From CAZJQD01 sp964548165 [NCBI: uncultured bacterium] (GTDB lineage Bacteria; UBA8481), in contig CAZJQD010000035.1 of the NCBI GenBank assembly GCA_964548165.1, positions 1 through 33,642 of the forward strand: a stretch of DNA of 33,642 nt, given 5' to 3'. Shown here piece after piece: positions 7,080 through 16,663 of this stretch. The notes under the pieces were generated by a model. It was given only the letters and a program-made list of their open reading frames with translations, had not been told where the DNA came from and did not search any database. Every line of letters begins with the position of its first letter. Positions within the stretch are counted from its first letter, which is position 1. Position numbers and translations under genes: made by a program.

Positions 7080-10000
7080 ATGACCGCTCGACCCCGAGCC
7101 GCCCATGTCCTGGCCGCTCTTCTCCTCGTCCTCGCCGTCGTCTTTCCCGTCCAGGCCTCTTCGCCCTTCCTCGGACCCATACCCGTTCAGCACGTGACCG
7201 CCGGGGAGACCTTCACGATCGATCTCTCGCGATTCTTCGAGCTTCCCGACACGTGCTGGCGCCTGAGCGTGGCGCCGGGGGAGGCGTGGAGCTCGTCCGT
7301 GGACGCGGCCACGTTGCGCGTCGATCTGCGCATTGCCGGGGATCGCCCGGGGCTCCATGACGTGCCGCTCGTCGTGGACGGCAGGGTCTGTCACGGGGAA
7401 CGCGCGCGCCTGGTCGGTCACCTGACCGTGGCGGCGGGCCGTCGGCAGAAGGTGGCGTTCACGTTCCGCCCGGCGACGAAGCCCCAGCGCGCTGTCGTGG
7501 CCGGGGCCTTCAACGGGTGGAGCCAGGATCGCACCATCCTCGCCGACCCCGACGGGGACGGGGTCTACACCGCCGAGCTCTGGATCGATCCGGGCACCTA
7601 CGCCTACAAGTTCGTCGTCGACGGGAACTGGATCGCGGATCCGGCCAACGAGAACAAGATGCCGGACGGCTTCGGCGGCTTCAACTCGATGCTGGTGATC
7701 ACCGGTCCGACCGGCGGCGTGGCGCCTCATCTCTATCTCGACTCGGTCGTGCGCGGATCCGCAAGCCTCGGCGTGGTCGCCCCGAGCGGGCCGCTCACGA
7801 CCGTCTCCGCGATCGTGCAGAGGAAGGACGGCATGACCGAGCCGCTCGCGTGGGGGCGGCGCGCGGACGGCATCCTCGTCGACGTGGCCGGGGTGGGTCC
7901 CGGCGAGTGGGTGCGCGTGGCGGCCGCGGACGAGGGGCCCCGCTTCTCGAACGTCGCCAGGTTCCAGCCCGTTCCTGATTCCTCCTTCCTCTGGCAGGAC
8001 GCCGTCATCTATTTCCCGATGACCGATCGCTTTCTCAATGGCGATCCGTCCAATGACAGGCCGATCGTGCATCCCGAGATCCTGCCGCCGGCGAACTGGC
8101 AGGGCGGCGACTGGGCCGGGATCCGCCAGAAGATTCGCGACGGCTACTTCACGTCGCTCGGCGTGAACGTGCTCTGGCTCGCGCCCTTGAACGCGAACCC
8201 GAACATTCCCTACCGAGAGTACCTGCCTCCTCACCGCGTCTACTCCGGTTACCACGGCTACTGGCCCATCTCGCCAACCCAACCCGAGCCCCGGTTCGGC
8301 ACGCTCGCCGAGCTCCAGGGCCTCAGCGCCGATGCGCACGACTCGGGCCTCCGGCTCCTCGCCGACGCCGTCCTGAACCACGTGCACGAGTCGCACCCCT
8401 ACTACGTCCAGCACCCGGAGTGGTTCTCGTCGCTCACCCTGCCGGACGGCTCGCGGAACCTCCGCCGCTGGGACGAACATTCCTACACGACCTGGTTCGA
8501 GCCCTTTCTCCCGGACTTGAATCTCGATAACCCGGCGGCGGCCGAGGCCATGATCGAGAACGCGGCGTGGTGGGCGCGGACGCTGGAGCTGGATGGCTTC
8601 CGCCTGGACGCGGTCAAGCACGTGCCGCCCCGGTTCTGGCGGCGGTTCCGGGAGGGGCTACGCGAGCGCATCGAGCTGGAGCGCGACCGCAGGCTCTACA
8701 TGGTCGGCGAGACCTTCATGGATCGCCATGGGATCATGAGCTTCGTGGGACCGAACATGCTCGACGGGCAGTTCGACTTCCCGCTCTATGACGTCATCAT
8801 GGCCGCGTTCGCGCGCGAGAACGCGGGGCTCGAGGAACTGGACGCGGCGCTGGGCGCTTCCGAGCGCGTCTACGGCAAGGAGACCGTGATGTCGCCGCTG
8901 GTGGGCAACCACGACAAGTCGCGGTTCATGGCCTACGCCGACGGCGATCTCCCGGACGCCCAGGAACCCGATGAAGAAGAACTGGGCTGGACGCGGCCTC
9001 CCCGCGTCGACGACGTATCGCGCTACGCCCGCCTCAAGCTCGCCCAGACCTTCCTCCTCTCGATCGACGGCGCGCCGATGCTCTATTACGGCGACGAATT
9101 CGGGATGAGCGGCGCCGCGGATCCGGACAACCGGCGGATGATGCGGTTCGGCGAGGCTCTCTCGGACGGCGAGCGCGATGTACTGGAGAATTGGAAGGCC
9201 GCCGCCGCCGTCCGCCACGCGCACCCGGCGCTGCGGCACGGCAGTCGCCGGACGATCCTGGCGGAGCGCGATCGCTACGCGTTCGTCCGCGCCCATCTCT
9301 GCGACCGCATCGTGGCCGCATTCAACCGGGGGAGCGCGCCGACGGAGATGACCCTGAGCGTCGCGCCGGAGATGGTCGACGGCTACTACGTCGACCTGAT
9401 GAGCGGAGCGACGGTGCGCGTCAGCGGCGGGCAGATGACGCTGACGCTCGGCGCGCACTCCGCCGCGCTCGTCGGCAAGGGCACCGCCGCACGATTCGTG
9501 GCGCCGCCCGTGGTCGCGGCGGAGGCTTCACACGCTACTCCCGGTGCCGCAGCGCCTGCTGGCGTTGAAGCGCACGCCGTGGATAACCCGGCGACCTCCC
9601 GCGAGAACCCCGCCGAGCAGGCCGGGACGACCTACCAGTCGGTGGCCCTGGCCGGGACGCTCAACAACTGGAACACGCGCGACCGGGCGTTCGAGATGCA
9701 TAAGGTCGATCGGCAGAACGCGTGGGAGCTCGTGCGGTTCTTTCGCGCGGGAACGGACAAGTTCAAGTTCGTGATGGACGGTGGCTGGAATGTGCACCGG
9801 GGGCTGGGCGCCAGCGGCCGGCTGGAACAGCCGGGCACCGACCTTGTCCTTGCGATCCCGGCGCCGGGCTTCTACGCCGTCGTTCTGGATCTCGCGCGCG
9901 AGACCTGGACCGTGACGCCGGTTCCGGCGAGGCAGAGCGTGGCGCTGATCGCCGTCGACGGCGAGCCGCTGGTGGGCCGCACGATCCGGCTCGACGGAGC

Positions 10001-12977
10001 GGGGTCGATCGTCGTGCCCGGCCGAACGGTGCGCGGCTGGACATGGATGCAGGATCCGGGCGACGAGTTTCGACTGCCGGGTCTCCCGGCGCGCACGGCG
10101 ACCCCGGAGCTCGCGGTGAGGCCCGCGCGGGCGGGGCTCTACCGCCTGACGCTGACCGTCGATGACGGCGCGACCGCGCGCGAGGAGGCCGCCCAGCCGG
10201 AGACCGTGCGGCTCGATGTGCAGGCTTCCTTCGCGGCCGTCGTGGGCGCTGGATTTCCCCGGCTCCTCGCGCGGAATGCGGACGGCATCTTCCGTACCGT
10301 TTTGACCGGGCGCGCGGGCCAGCGACTATCGGTTCGCCTGCTCGAGAATTTCGACACGCGTTCCCTGCTCGGAGCGGCCCGCGCGGTCACGGCTCCCGCC
10401 GACCTCGTGACCCGTGCGAGGCTCGCGCCTCGAGGAAAACCCGTGACGGTGACGGTGGGGCGGAGCGGCCGGGTGGAGCTCAGCGTCGATCCGCGGGCGC
10501 GGTCGCTGGAGGTCAGGCCCTCCACCGCGGCGGTCTTTCGCTTCGAGCCGGCGCGAGCGTCCCTGCCGGGCGGCGCGACCGGCGCGTCCGTCAGGGGCGT
10601 CTCGGTGGCCGGGTCCTTCAACGAGTGGAGCGCGACCGCGCATCCGCTCGCGCGACAGGGCGACGGTTCCTGGGAGCTTGTCTCTGACCTGCCGCCCGGG
10701 CGCTACCAGTACAAGTTCGTGGTCGACGCGGGCGCGGCGGGGACGCACTGGGTGTCCGATCCGCTCTCCGATCCGTCGCTCTCGATCCCTGACGGTTTCG
10801 GCGGCACGAACAGCGGCATCATCGCGGGTGAGCAGGGGAGCGACTTTGGCGTCGCCCAGCCGAACGCGATCCTGGCGGCGGCCTTGAAGCATGATCCGGC
10901 GGATCGGAACCAGGTCGTCGTCTTTGCCCGGGATCTCGCCGATGTGCGCCTGCGCGCCCTTGCCGGCGACCTCCAGGCCGCGACGCTCCTCGTGCGGGCC
11001 GGGCGCACCACGAGGCGGATTCCCATGGACCGGGTCGTGACCCGGGACGGCTTCGACTGGTACAGCGCGTACCTGCCGATCGCGGCCGGCCAGAAGACGC
11101 TGGAGTATGCGTTCGAGGTGGTCGACGGCAGCAGCACGGGATGGCTGACCGCCGGCGCGGCAGGGGGAAAGTTCCAGGCGCGGCGTCCCGCGACCGTCCC
11201 GTGGTTCCGGTCCGAGGTCGAGCTGACGTTCCCGACGCCGGACTGGGCCAAGCACGTCGTCTGGTACCAGATCATGCTGGATCGCTGGCGTAACGCCGAT
11301 CCCGCCAACGACAAGGACAGCGCCACGCCGTGGCGCTGGGACTGGTTCCGCCCGTGGACGGCAGGGGAGTCGCGCAGTTACTACGGCGGCGACGGCATCT
11401 GGCACCGCGAGTATGGCGGCGATCTCCGGGGACTCTTCGAGTCCCTCGACTACCTCGAGGACCTGGGCGTGACCGGGCTCTACCTCAACCCCATGTTCGA
11501 GGCGCCGGGGCACCACAAGTACAACACGTCCGACTACCGCCACATCGACGACAACTTCGGAACGCGCGGAGACATCGCGGTCGCCCAGGCGACCGAGACC
11601 TCGGACTCGCGGACCTGGCATTTCACGGCCACCGACAGCCTCTTCCTCTCGTTCCTGAGAGAGGCTCATCGGCGCGGGTTCCGCGTGATCCTGGACGGCG
11701 TCTTCAACCACTCGGGCACCGAGTTCTGGGCCTTCCGGGACATCATCCGTAACCAGCAGGCCTCGCCCTACCGCGACTGGTTCGACGTGAAGGAGTGGAA
11801 CGTCGAGACGACGACCCCGGACCAGGTGCCGTTCCGGTACGAGGGATGGGCCGGGTACGCCGGGCTCCCGGAGTTCGCGGAGAACGAGCGGGGACTCAAG
11901 GCCGGCATCCGCGAGCACATCCTCGATGTCACGCGGCGCTGGCTGGATCCGAACGGCGACGGCCGCCCCGCGGACGGCATCGACGGCTGGAGGCTCGACG
12001 TTCCCGAGAACGTGCACGAGCGGTTCTGGCGCGACTTCCGGTCGACCGTGAAGGGCGTCAACCCGGACGCCTACATCGTGGGCGAGATCTGGGACAACGC
12101 GGCGAATCGCCTGCGCGGCGACCACCACGACGCCGTGATGAACTACGAGTTTCTCAAGCGCGTCCATGCGTTCTTCCTCCCGGGCGGCGCGACGCCGGCG
12201 ATCCGGCCGACGGAGTTCGCGCGAAGCTTCGAGGAGCTGTTGTCGTGGTACCCGCCGCAGGTGAACTACGTCCTGCAGAATCTTCTCGGGAGCCATGACG
12301 TCGACCGCATCGCGTCGGCCATCCACAACCGAGCGGGATGGAAGCGCGGCCGGATCCAGGACGACAACCCGCACTATTCGCCGGAGCCGCCGACGGAGGC
12401 CGATTACGAGGTCCTGAAGCAGGCGGCCGCGTTCCAGATGACCTGGCTCGGTGCTCCGCTCATCTACTACGGCGATGAGCTGGGCATGTACGGCGCGGAC
12501 GATCCGATGAACCGCCTGCCGATGTGGTGGCCGGACCTGATGCCCTACGACAATCCCGCCTACCGCGTGCGACCGGATCTCCTGGAGACCTACAAGCGTC
12601 TCATCGCCGTGCGCAACACCTGGCCCGCGCTTCGAACCGGCCGCGCGCGGTTTCTCCTTGCCGACGACACGGCGGGCGTGGTGGCCTTCGAGCGCTCCGA
12701 CGCAACGGATCGCCTGATCGCGGCCTTCCGTGTTCCCTCCCTGGTTCCCGGATCATCGGGCGTTGCCGCGACGGTGCGGGTCCCCGCGGAGGCGGGATCG
12801 ACCTGGGCCGTCGTCAGTGATGCCGCGATCACGGATCGCGGCGAGGTAGCGGGGATGTCTGCCGTCCGAGGGCGTGTCAGGACTCAGGGCGCGAGGACGG
12901 TGTCCGCGGGACCGGGCGGGCTGGAGCTGAGCCTGCCGGATCGCGGCTGGGTCATCCTCGTCAGGCTATCTGGCTGA
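7080..12977 (+). CDS. Giant secreted tandem GH13 alpha-amylase/pullulanase-type enzyme
   Basis: Predicted extracellular or periplasmic breakdown of starch, glycogen or pullulan; 1965 residues. A signal peptide (about 1-27) is followed by a CBM48/E-set module (about 122-210, VVAGAFNGWS). The first GH13 domain (about 307-760) has DAVLNHV, Asp510 (GFRLDAVKHV), Glu544 (VGETF) and Asp612 (VGNHDKSRF). Then come a second E-set-like module (about 850-947, ALAGTLNNWN), a PKD-like module (about 953-1050), a beta-rich stretch of unknown type, a third E-set module (about 1150-1247, VAGSFNEWS) and an N-domain like that of neopullulanases (about 1273-1377). The second GH13 domain (about 1390-1840) has GVFNHS, Asp1640 (GWRLDVPENV), Glu1669 (VGEIWD) and Asp1740 (LGSHDVDRI), then a C-terminal beta domain. 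Both triads are intact. Linkage specificity cannot be read. Confidence 0.92.
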   Translation: MTARPRAAHVLAALLLVLAVVFPVQASSPFLGPIPVQHVTAGETFTIDLSRFFELPDTCWRLSVAPGEAWSSSVDAATLRVDLRIAGDRPGLHDVPLVVDGRVCHGERARLVGHLTVAAGRRQKVAFTFRPATKPQRAVVAGAFNGWSQDRTILADPDGDGVYTAELWIDPGTYAYKFVVDGNWIADPANENKMPDGFGGFNSMLVITGPTGGVAPHLYLDSVVRGSASLGVVAPSGPLTTVSAIVQRKDGMTEPLAWGRRADGILVDVAGVGPGEWVRVAAADEGPRFSNVARFQPVPDSSFLWQDAVIYFPMTDRFLNGDPSNDRPIVHPEILPPANWQGGDWAGIRQKIRDGYFTSLGVNVLWLAPLNANPNIPYREYLPPHRVYSGYHGYWPISPTQPEPRFGTLAELQGLSADAHDSGLRLLADAVLNHVHESHPYYVQHPEWFSSLTLPDGSRNLRRWDEHSYTTWFEPFLPDLNLDNPAAAEAMIENAAWWARTLELDGFRLDAVKHVPPRFWRRFREGLRERIELERDRRLYMVGETFMDRHGIMSFVGPNMLDGQFDFPLYDVIMAAFARENAGLEELDAALGASERVYGKETVMSPLVGNHDKSRFMAYADGDLPDAQEPDEEELGWTRPPRVDDVSRYARLKLAQTFLLSIDGAPMLYYGDEFGMSGAADPDNRRMMRFGEALSDGERDVLENWKAAAAVRHAHPALRHGSRRTILAERDRYAFVRAHLCDRIVAAFNRGSAPTEMTLSVAPEMVDGYYVDLMSGATVRVSGGQMTLTLGAHSAALVGKGTAARFVAPPVVAAEASHATPGAAAPAGVEAHAVDNPATSRENPAEQAGTTYQSVALAGTLNNWNTRDRAFEMHKVDRQNAWELVRFFRAGTDKFKFVMDGGWNVHRGLGASGRLEQPGTDLVLAIPAPGFYAVVLDLARETWTVTPVPARQSVALIAVDGEPLVGRTIRLDGAGSIVVPGRTVRGWTWMQDPGDEFRLPGLPARTATPELAVRPARAGLYRLTLTVDDGATAREEAAQPETVRLDVQASFAAVVGAGFPRLLARNADGIFRTVLTGRAGQRLSVRLLENFDTRSLLGAARAVTAPADLVTRARLAPRGKPVTVTVGRSGRVELSVDPRARSLEVRPSTAAVFRFEPARASLPGGATGASVRGVSVAGSFNEWSATAHPLARQGDGSWELVSDLPPGRYQYKFVVDAGAAGTHWVSDPLSDPSLSIPDGFGGTNSGIIAGEQGSDFGVAQPNAILAAALKHDPADRNQVVVFARDLADVRLRALAGDLQAATLLVRAGRTTRRIPMDRVVTRDGFDWYSAYLPIAAGQKTLEYAFEVVDGSSTGWLTAGAAGGKFQARRPATVPWFRSEVELTFPTPDWAKHVVWYQIMLDRWRNADPANDKDSATPWRWDWFRPWTAGESRSYYGGDGIWHREYGGDLRGLFESLDYLEDLGVTGLYLNPMFEAPGHHKYNTSDYRHIDDNFGTRGDIAVAQATETSDSRTWHFTATDSLFLSFLREAHRRGFRVILDGVFNHSGTEFWAFRDIIRNQQASPYRDWFDVKEWNVETTTPDQVPFRYEGWAGYAGLPEFAENERGLKAGIREHILDVTRRWLDPNGDGRPADGIDGWRLDVPENVHERFWRDFRSTVKGVNPDAYIVGEIWDNAANRLRGDHHDAVMNYEFLKRVHAFFLPGGATPAIRPTEFARSFEELLSWYPPQVNYVLQNLLGSHDVDRIASAIHNRAGWKRGRIQDDNPHYSPEPPTEADYEVLKQAAAFQMTWLGAPLIYYGDELGMYGADDPMNRLPMWWPDLMPYDNPAYRVRPDLLETYKRLIAVRNTWPALRTGRARFLLADDTAGVVAFERSDATDRLIAAFRVPSLVPGSSGVAATVRVPAEAGSTWAVVSDAAITDRGEVAGMSAVRGRVRTQGARTVSAGPGGLELSLPDRGWVILVRLSG

Positions 12978-13913
12978 CACCTCGTCGTTGGTCGGGGCCA
13001 CCATCTTGCGCATCTTGAAGAGGAAGTAGAGGCCCCAGACCCCGGCCACGATGCTCATGGCGAAACGGAAGACGAACGCGATGAGCGTGCCCGTCGTCGT
13101 CGGGATGTGGTACCACTCCGAGAGAAACCAGGTGATGCCGCCTTCCTGGATGCCCAGTCCCGCGACGCTGACGGGAACGAACGGCATGAGGTTGATGATG
13201 GGGCCCACGAGGAGCACGTTCGCGAAGGTCATGTTCGAGGTGAACGAGAGGATGATCCCGTAGAAGGTGATGTAGGTGAGGAGCCAGCCGGCCAGCGACT
13301 GCCCCAGGACGAGGGCGCGCAGGGTGAGCGGGAGCTTCCAGATGACCTTCATCCGTTCCGCGGAGAAGCCGGCCTTGAGCACCTTGTTGAGCATCCACTC
13401 CACGAGCTTCCAGGGGATCGTGCGTTCCTCGAAGAAGATGAGCGTGAGCACAAGAAAGATCACGCCGACCGGAATGCCGTAGCTTGCCAGGCCCGCGAGG
13501 AAGCAGGCGACGGTGCCAATCGCGAAGAGCGCGACGAGGGCTGCGAACTTGTCGAGGATCGAGGCGACGAGCATGCCGTTTTTGTCGCCGGTGTAGAGGT
13601 AGGCGTAGTACGCGCGCACGACCTCGCCGACCGACCCGGGCATGATGAGGTTGAGCGCGCTCCCGACGAGCGTGACGACGAAGGCCTGCCAGGCGGTCAT
13701 GCGCCGCTTCGCGTTGTAATTGCAGATGACCTGGAGGCGCCACGAGCGCATGAACAGCCCGGGGATCAGCAGGAGAAACGCGATCGTCATGGGGAGGGGA
13801 CGGGCGGTATGGAGGGCCTCGCGCAGTTGGGCCGGGTCGATCTGCTTCACGAGGACGAAGAGGATGGCGACGGCGACGAAGACCTGGAACCCGATGATCA
13901 ATCGACGTTTCAT
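12966..13913 (-). CDS. Flippase-like integral membrane protein (lysylphosphatidylglycerol synthase TM / UPF0104 family)
   Basis: Polytopic inner-membrane protein, 315 residues, about eight membrane segments. Seen: the basic start MKRRLIIGFQVFVAVAILFV, the ILDKFAALVALF segment, the NLIMPGSVGEVVRAYY motif (NxxxPxxxGExxRA) typical of this family, and the late VSVAGLGIQEGG motif. Relatives include the membrane part of MprF and AglD-like proteins and are thought to move lipids or glycolipids; the substrate is unknown. Start at 13913 because TATCGT lies 8 nt upstream and nothing conserved precedes MKRR. The last 12 nt overlap the amylase 3' end tail to tail, so the two mRNAs are complementary there. 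A second, diverged member lies at 21942-22994. Confidence 0.85.
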   Translation of the reverse strand: MKRRLIIGFQVFVAVAILFVLVKQIDPAQLREALHTARPLPMTIAFLLLIPGLFMRSWRLQVICNYNAKRRMTAWQAFVVTLVGSALNLIMPGSVGEVVRAYYAYLYTGDKNGMLVASILDKFAALVALFAIGTVACFLAGLASYGIPVGVIFLVLTLIFFEERTIPWKLVEWMLNKVLKAGFSAERMKVIWKLPLTLRALVLGQSLAGWLLTYITFYGIILSFTSNMTFANVLLVGPIINLMPFVPVSVAGLGIQEGGITWFLSEWYHIPTTTGTLIAFVFRFAMSIVAGVWGLYFLFKMRKMVAPTNDEVSAR

Positions 13914-13921
13914 GGGCGGCC

Positions 13922-13949
13922 ACGATACAGCCGAAATCCGGAAATCCAA
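13922..13949 (-). promoter_or_regulatory. Possible promoter of the flippase-like gene (leaderless geometry)
   Basis: On the minus strand TTGGAT (13949-13944), a 16-nt spacer and TATCGT (13927-13922). The -10 ends 8 nt before the ATG at 13913, and no Shine-Dalgarno is present. Confidence 0.4.
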
Positions 13950-13985
13950 ATTCAAATCCCCTCTGCCAGCGCCGCCCCCCGCATC

Positions 13986-14014
13986 TGGACAGGAGGGGCG
14001 GATGTCCTTATAGT
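13986..14014 (+). promoter_or_regulatory. Predicted strong promoter of the ppa-led glycan operon
   Basis: TGGACA (13986-13991), exactly 17 nt, TATAGT (14009-14014): ten of twelve consensus positions. The -10 ends 9 nt before the ppa ATG, so the message should start within about 3 nt of it. No Shine-Dalgarno is present. This is probably the main promoter for genes out to 23703. Confidence 0.65.
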
Positions 14015-14023
14015 GCCTGACTT

Positions 14024-14713
14024 ATGCCCTCTACACCTCAGCGTGGCGGCAAGCGAAAGGCTCCGGGCCGCCCGTCGGCGCGGCCGACCGGGGGCAAGGT
14101 CGGTGCGGCCCCGGCCAAGGTGGCCTTCAACCGCCGGCCCGCGTCCCCGGACGTGGCCAACGATCGCGTGCGCGTCGGGCTCTATTTCCACCCCTGGCAC
14201 GATGTCTCCTACGGCAAGGATATCGAGGATCACTTCTACGCCATCATCGAGATCCCCAAGGGGTGCAAGAACAAGTACGAGTTGCACAAGCAGACGGGCC
14301 TCCTGATGCTCGATCGCGTCCTGCACAGCGCCGTCTACTACCCGGCCAACTACGGGTTCATCCCGCGAACCTACTGCGACGACGAGGATCCGCTCGATGT
14401 GCTGGTCCTCTGCCAGGAGGAGGTCGCGCCGCTCTGCATCGTCCGCGCGCGGGCCATCGGGGTCCTGACGATGATGGACGAGAAGGGGAGAGACGACAAG
14501 ATCGTGGCCGTCCACGTGGACGATCCCGAGTTCGCCCACTACCGCGACATCTCGCAGCTCCCGCCTCACCGGGTCAAGGAGTTGAAGCGTTTCTTCGAGG
14601 ACTACAAGTCGCTGGAGCACAAGCAGGTCGAGGTCGACAGCATTCGCGGCCGCCTGGACGCGGAGCACGTGATCCGCGAGGCCATCCAGCTCTACCGCGT
14701 CAACTTCGGCTGA
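14024..14713 (+). CDS. ppa: Family I inorganic pyrophosphatase with basic N-terminal extension
   Basis: Hydrolyses pyrophosphate to phosphate in the cytoplasm, pulling PPi-releasing biosynthesis forward. 229 residues; bacterial members are usually about 175. The core carries [20 protein letters not shown] with the metal-binding Asp120, Asp122 and Asp125 of the D-x-D-P-x-D signature. The extra length is about 45 residues at the N-terminus, dominated by Lys, Arg, Pro, Gly and Ala ([20 protein letters not shown]), likely disordered. It heads the sugar-nucleotide operon with a 5-nt gap to the next gene; the UbiA-type transferase downstream would release PPi if it uses PRPP. An internal start would remove the extension, but the promoter position supports ATG 14024. 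Confidence 0.93.
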   Translation: MPSTPQRGGKRKAPGRPSARPTGGKVGAAPAKVAFNRRPASPDVANDRVRVGLYFHPWHDVSYGKDIEDHFYAIIEIPKGCKNKYELHKQTGLLMLDRVLHSAVYYPANYGFIPRTYCDDEDPLDVLVLCQEEVAPLCIVRARAIGVLTMMDEKGRDDKIVAVHVDDPEFAHYRDISQLPPHRVKELKRFFEDYKSLEHKQVEVDSIRGRLDAEHVIREAIQLYRVNFG

Positions 14714-14718
14714 TCCCC

Positions 14719-15666
14719 GTGCGCATCCTCGTCACCGGCTGTGCCGGTTTCCTCGGCAGTCATCTCCTGGACCTCCTCCTGTCCCGCGGCGACGAGGTCG
14801 TGGGCATGGACAACTTCATCACGGGATCGCGCGACAACCTGCCGTCGCACCCGCGCTTCACGTTCATCGAGCACGACGTGACCGAGACGATCACGATCGA
14901 GGGGCCGCTGGATCGCATCTATCACCTGGCGTCGCCCGCCTCCCCGCTCGATTACCAGGAGCTTCCCATCCAGACCCTCAAGGTCGGCGCTCTCGGGACG
15001 CACAAGGCGCTCGGGCTCGCCCGGGCCAAGCGGGCCCGGTTGCTCCTGTCCTCCACCTCCGAGGTCTACGGCGATCCCCTGGTATCGCCCCAGCGCGAGG
15101 ACTACTGGGGGAACGTCAACCCGATCGGTCCGCGGGGCGTTTACGACGAGGCGAAGCGGTTTGCCGAGGCGATGGTCATGGCCTACCAGCGCGTGCACGG
15201 GATCGAGACCCGGATCGCGCGGATCTTCAACACGTATGGTCCGCGCATGAGGCTCAGGGATGGCCGCGTCGTGCCGACGTTCGTGGCCCAGGTGCTCCGC
15301 GCCCAACCGCTCTCGATCTTCGGCGACGGTCTGCAGACGCGTTCCTTCTGCTACGTCTCGGATCTCATCGAGGGCCTCTGGCGCCTGATGGAACTCGACG
15401 CGGGCCCGACGATCATCGGCCCGGTCAATATCGGGAACCCGGACGAGAAGACGCTCCTGGAGCTGGCGCGCGCGACCATGCAGGTCGCCGGCGTGGATCT
15501 CCCCATCGAGTTCAAGCCGCTCCCCGAGGACGATCCGAAGGTTCGCAAGCCCGACATCACCCGTGCCCGCACGCTCCTGAAGTGGGAGCCGACGGTGCCG
15601 CTCGAGGAGGGCCTGCGGCGCACGCTGGAGTGGTATCGCTCGCGGCCGTTGGGAGGCGGGAGGTGA
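14719..15666 (+). CDS. UDP-glucuronate decarboxylase (UDP-xylose synthase)
   Basis: Short-chain dehydrogenase/reductase that converts UDP-glucuronate to UDP-xylose using bound NAD. 315 residues from GTG 14719. Seen: nucleotide-binding TGCAGFLG (7-14), and the UXS-specific blocks [12 protein letters not shown] (69-80), [20 protein letters not shown] (112-131) and [17 protein letters not shown] with catalytic Tyr142 and Lys146. [19 protein letters not shown] follows as in family members. These blocks make this the best-defined specificity among the four SDR enzymes here. It starts 5 nt after ppa, and its TGA overlaps the next GTG (GTGA). Confidence 0.9.
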   Translation: MRILVTGCAGFLGSHLLDLLLSRGDEVVGMDNFITGSRDNLPSHPRFTFIEHDVTETITIEGPLDRIYHLASPASPLDYQELPIQTLKVGALGTHKALGLARAKRARLLLSSTSEVYGDPLVSPQREDYWGNVNPIGPRGVYDEAKRFAEAMVMAYQRVHGIETRIARIFNTYGPRMRLRDGRVVPTFVAQVLRAQPLSIFGDGLQTRSFCYVSDLIEGLWRLMELDAGPTIIGPVNIGNPDEKTLLELARATMQVAGVDLPIEFKPLPEDDPKVRKPDITRARTLLKWEPTVPLEEGLRRTLEWYRSRPLGGGR

Positions 15667-16625
15667 CGGGGCCAGGACCTCTGCAAGGTCGTCGTTGCCT
15701 CGTGACTGGCAGCGCGGGATTCATCGGTGGGCACCTCTGCGAGACCCTGCTGTCCCGGGGCGCCATGGTCACGGGGCTCGATGCCTTCACGGACTACTAT
15801 GATCCGGCCTTGAAGCGAGCGAATGCGGCGAGGCTCTCGGGACGAGACGGGTTCCGGCTGGTCGAAGGCGACCTGGTGACGAGCGACCTGGCCTCGCTCG
15901 TCTCCGATGCGGAGGTGATCTTTCACCTCGCCGCTCAGCCCGGCGTCCGGGCCTCCTGGGGCCCGGAGTTCCGGGTCTACACCGAGCGCAACGTGCTCGC
16001 GCTCCAGGGGCTCCTGGAGGTCCTGAAGGATCGCGGCCCGTCCGCGCCGCGCCTGGTCTTCGCCTCGTCTTCCTCCGTGTATGGCGACGCGGAGTCCCTT
16101 CCAACGACGGAGGAGACGCCGCGAAAGCCCATATCCCCTTACGGTGTGACCAAGGCGGTCGGCGAGGATCTCCTGCGAGTCTATCGCCGCACCTACGGGC
16201 TCGATTACGTCGCGCTCCGCTACTTCACCGTCTACGGGCCTCGCCAGCGTCCCGACATGGCCTTCCAGCGGCTCCTCCTCGCCGCGAAGAGGGGAGGCAC
16301 GTTCACGTGCTTCGGGGACGGCAGCCAGCAGAGGGACGTGACGTTCGTCACCGACATCGTGGAGGCGACGATCGCGGCGGGGTTCGCGGAGGGCGCGGGC
16401 GGGGAGGTAATCAATGTCGGCGGTGGCCGCATGGTCTCGCTCAAGGAAGTGCTCGATCACGTATGCTCTTTTGCCTGCCCCGAGTTTAGGCTAGTATTTG
16501 CGCCGGCCGAGAAGGGTGACGCCCGGGCAACGGGGGCGTCCATCGCCAAGGCCGCATCCCTCCTCGGCTACGCCCCTCGCGTCGGCTGGCGTGAGGGGAT
16601 CACCGCGCAGGCGGAAGCCCTGTGA
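15663..16625 (+). CDS. NAD-dependent nucleotide-sugar epimerase, UDP-glucuronate 4-epimerase-like
   Basis: Extended SDR of 320 residues. Seen: TGSAGFIG (15-22), Ser residues in [10 protein letters not shown] (132-141), and catalytic Tyr159/Lys163 in SPYGVTK. The segment [20 protein letters not shown] (39-58) resembles UDP-glucuronate 4-epimerases (CapI/GAE group), which make UDP-galacturonate; this is the basis of the call, and UDP-glucose 4-epimerase remains possible. Start is the GTG overlapping the UXS stop; an untypical leader of about 10 residues precedes the fold. An AT-rich patch at 16460-16500 near its 3' end may hold an internal promoter. The UDP-glucuronate it would use is also the UXS substrate, so the two would compete or branch. 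Confidence 0.82.
   Translation: MTGPGPLQGRRCLVTGSAGFIGGHLCETLLSRGAMVTGLDAFTDYYDPALKRANAARLSGRDGFRLVEGDLVTSDLASLVSDAEVIFHLAAQPGVRASWGPEFRVYTERNVLALQGLLEVLKDRGPSAPRLVFASSSSVYGDAESLPTTEETPRKPISPYGVTKAVGEDLLRVYRRTYGLDYVALRYFTVYGPRQRPDMAFQRLLLAAKRGGTFTCFGDGSQQRDVTFVTDIVEATIAAGFAEGAGGEVINVGGGRMVSLKEVLDHVCSFACPEFRLVFAPAEKGDARATGASIAKAASLLGYAPRVGWREGITAQAEAL
16470..16497 (+). promoter_or_regulatory. Possible internal promoter of the glycan operon
   Basis: TTTGCC (16470-16475), a 16-nt spacer and TAGTAT (16492-16497) lie inside an unusually AT-rich patch of an otherwise GC-rich gene. TAGTAT is also the sdhC -10. It would drive the gene at 16664, which, unlike most in the run, has a 38-nt upstream gap and its own AAGGA (16651-16655). 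Confidence 0.3.
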
Positions 16626-16663
16626 CGCCGCGAGTTGCGCGCGGCGCGTAAAGGATCCTATCG

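Noticed and set aside
6999-12374. Long open frames antisense to the amylase gene (minus strand, up to about 680 codons)
   Set aside because: They have Arg/Ala/Pro/Gly-rich compositions without motifs, as expected from the reverse of a GC-rich coding strand, and the sense frame has complete GH13 motifs.
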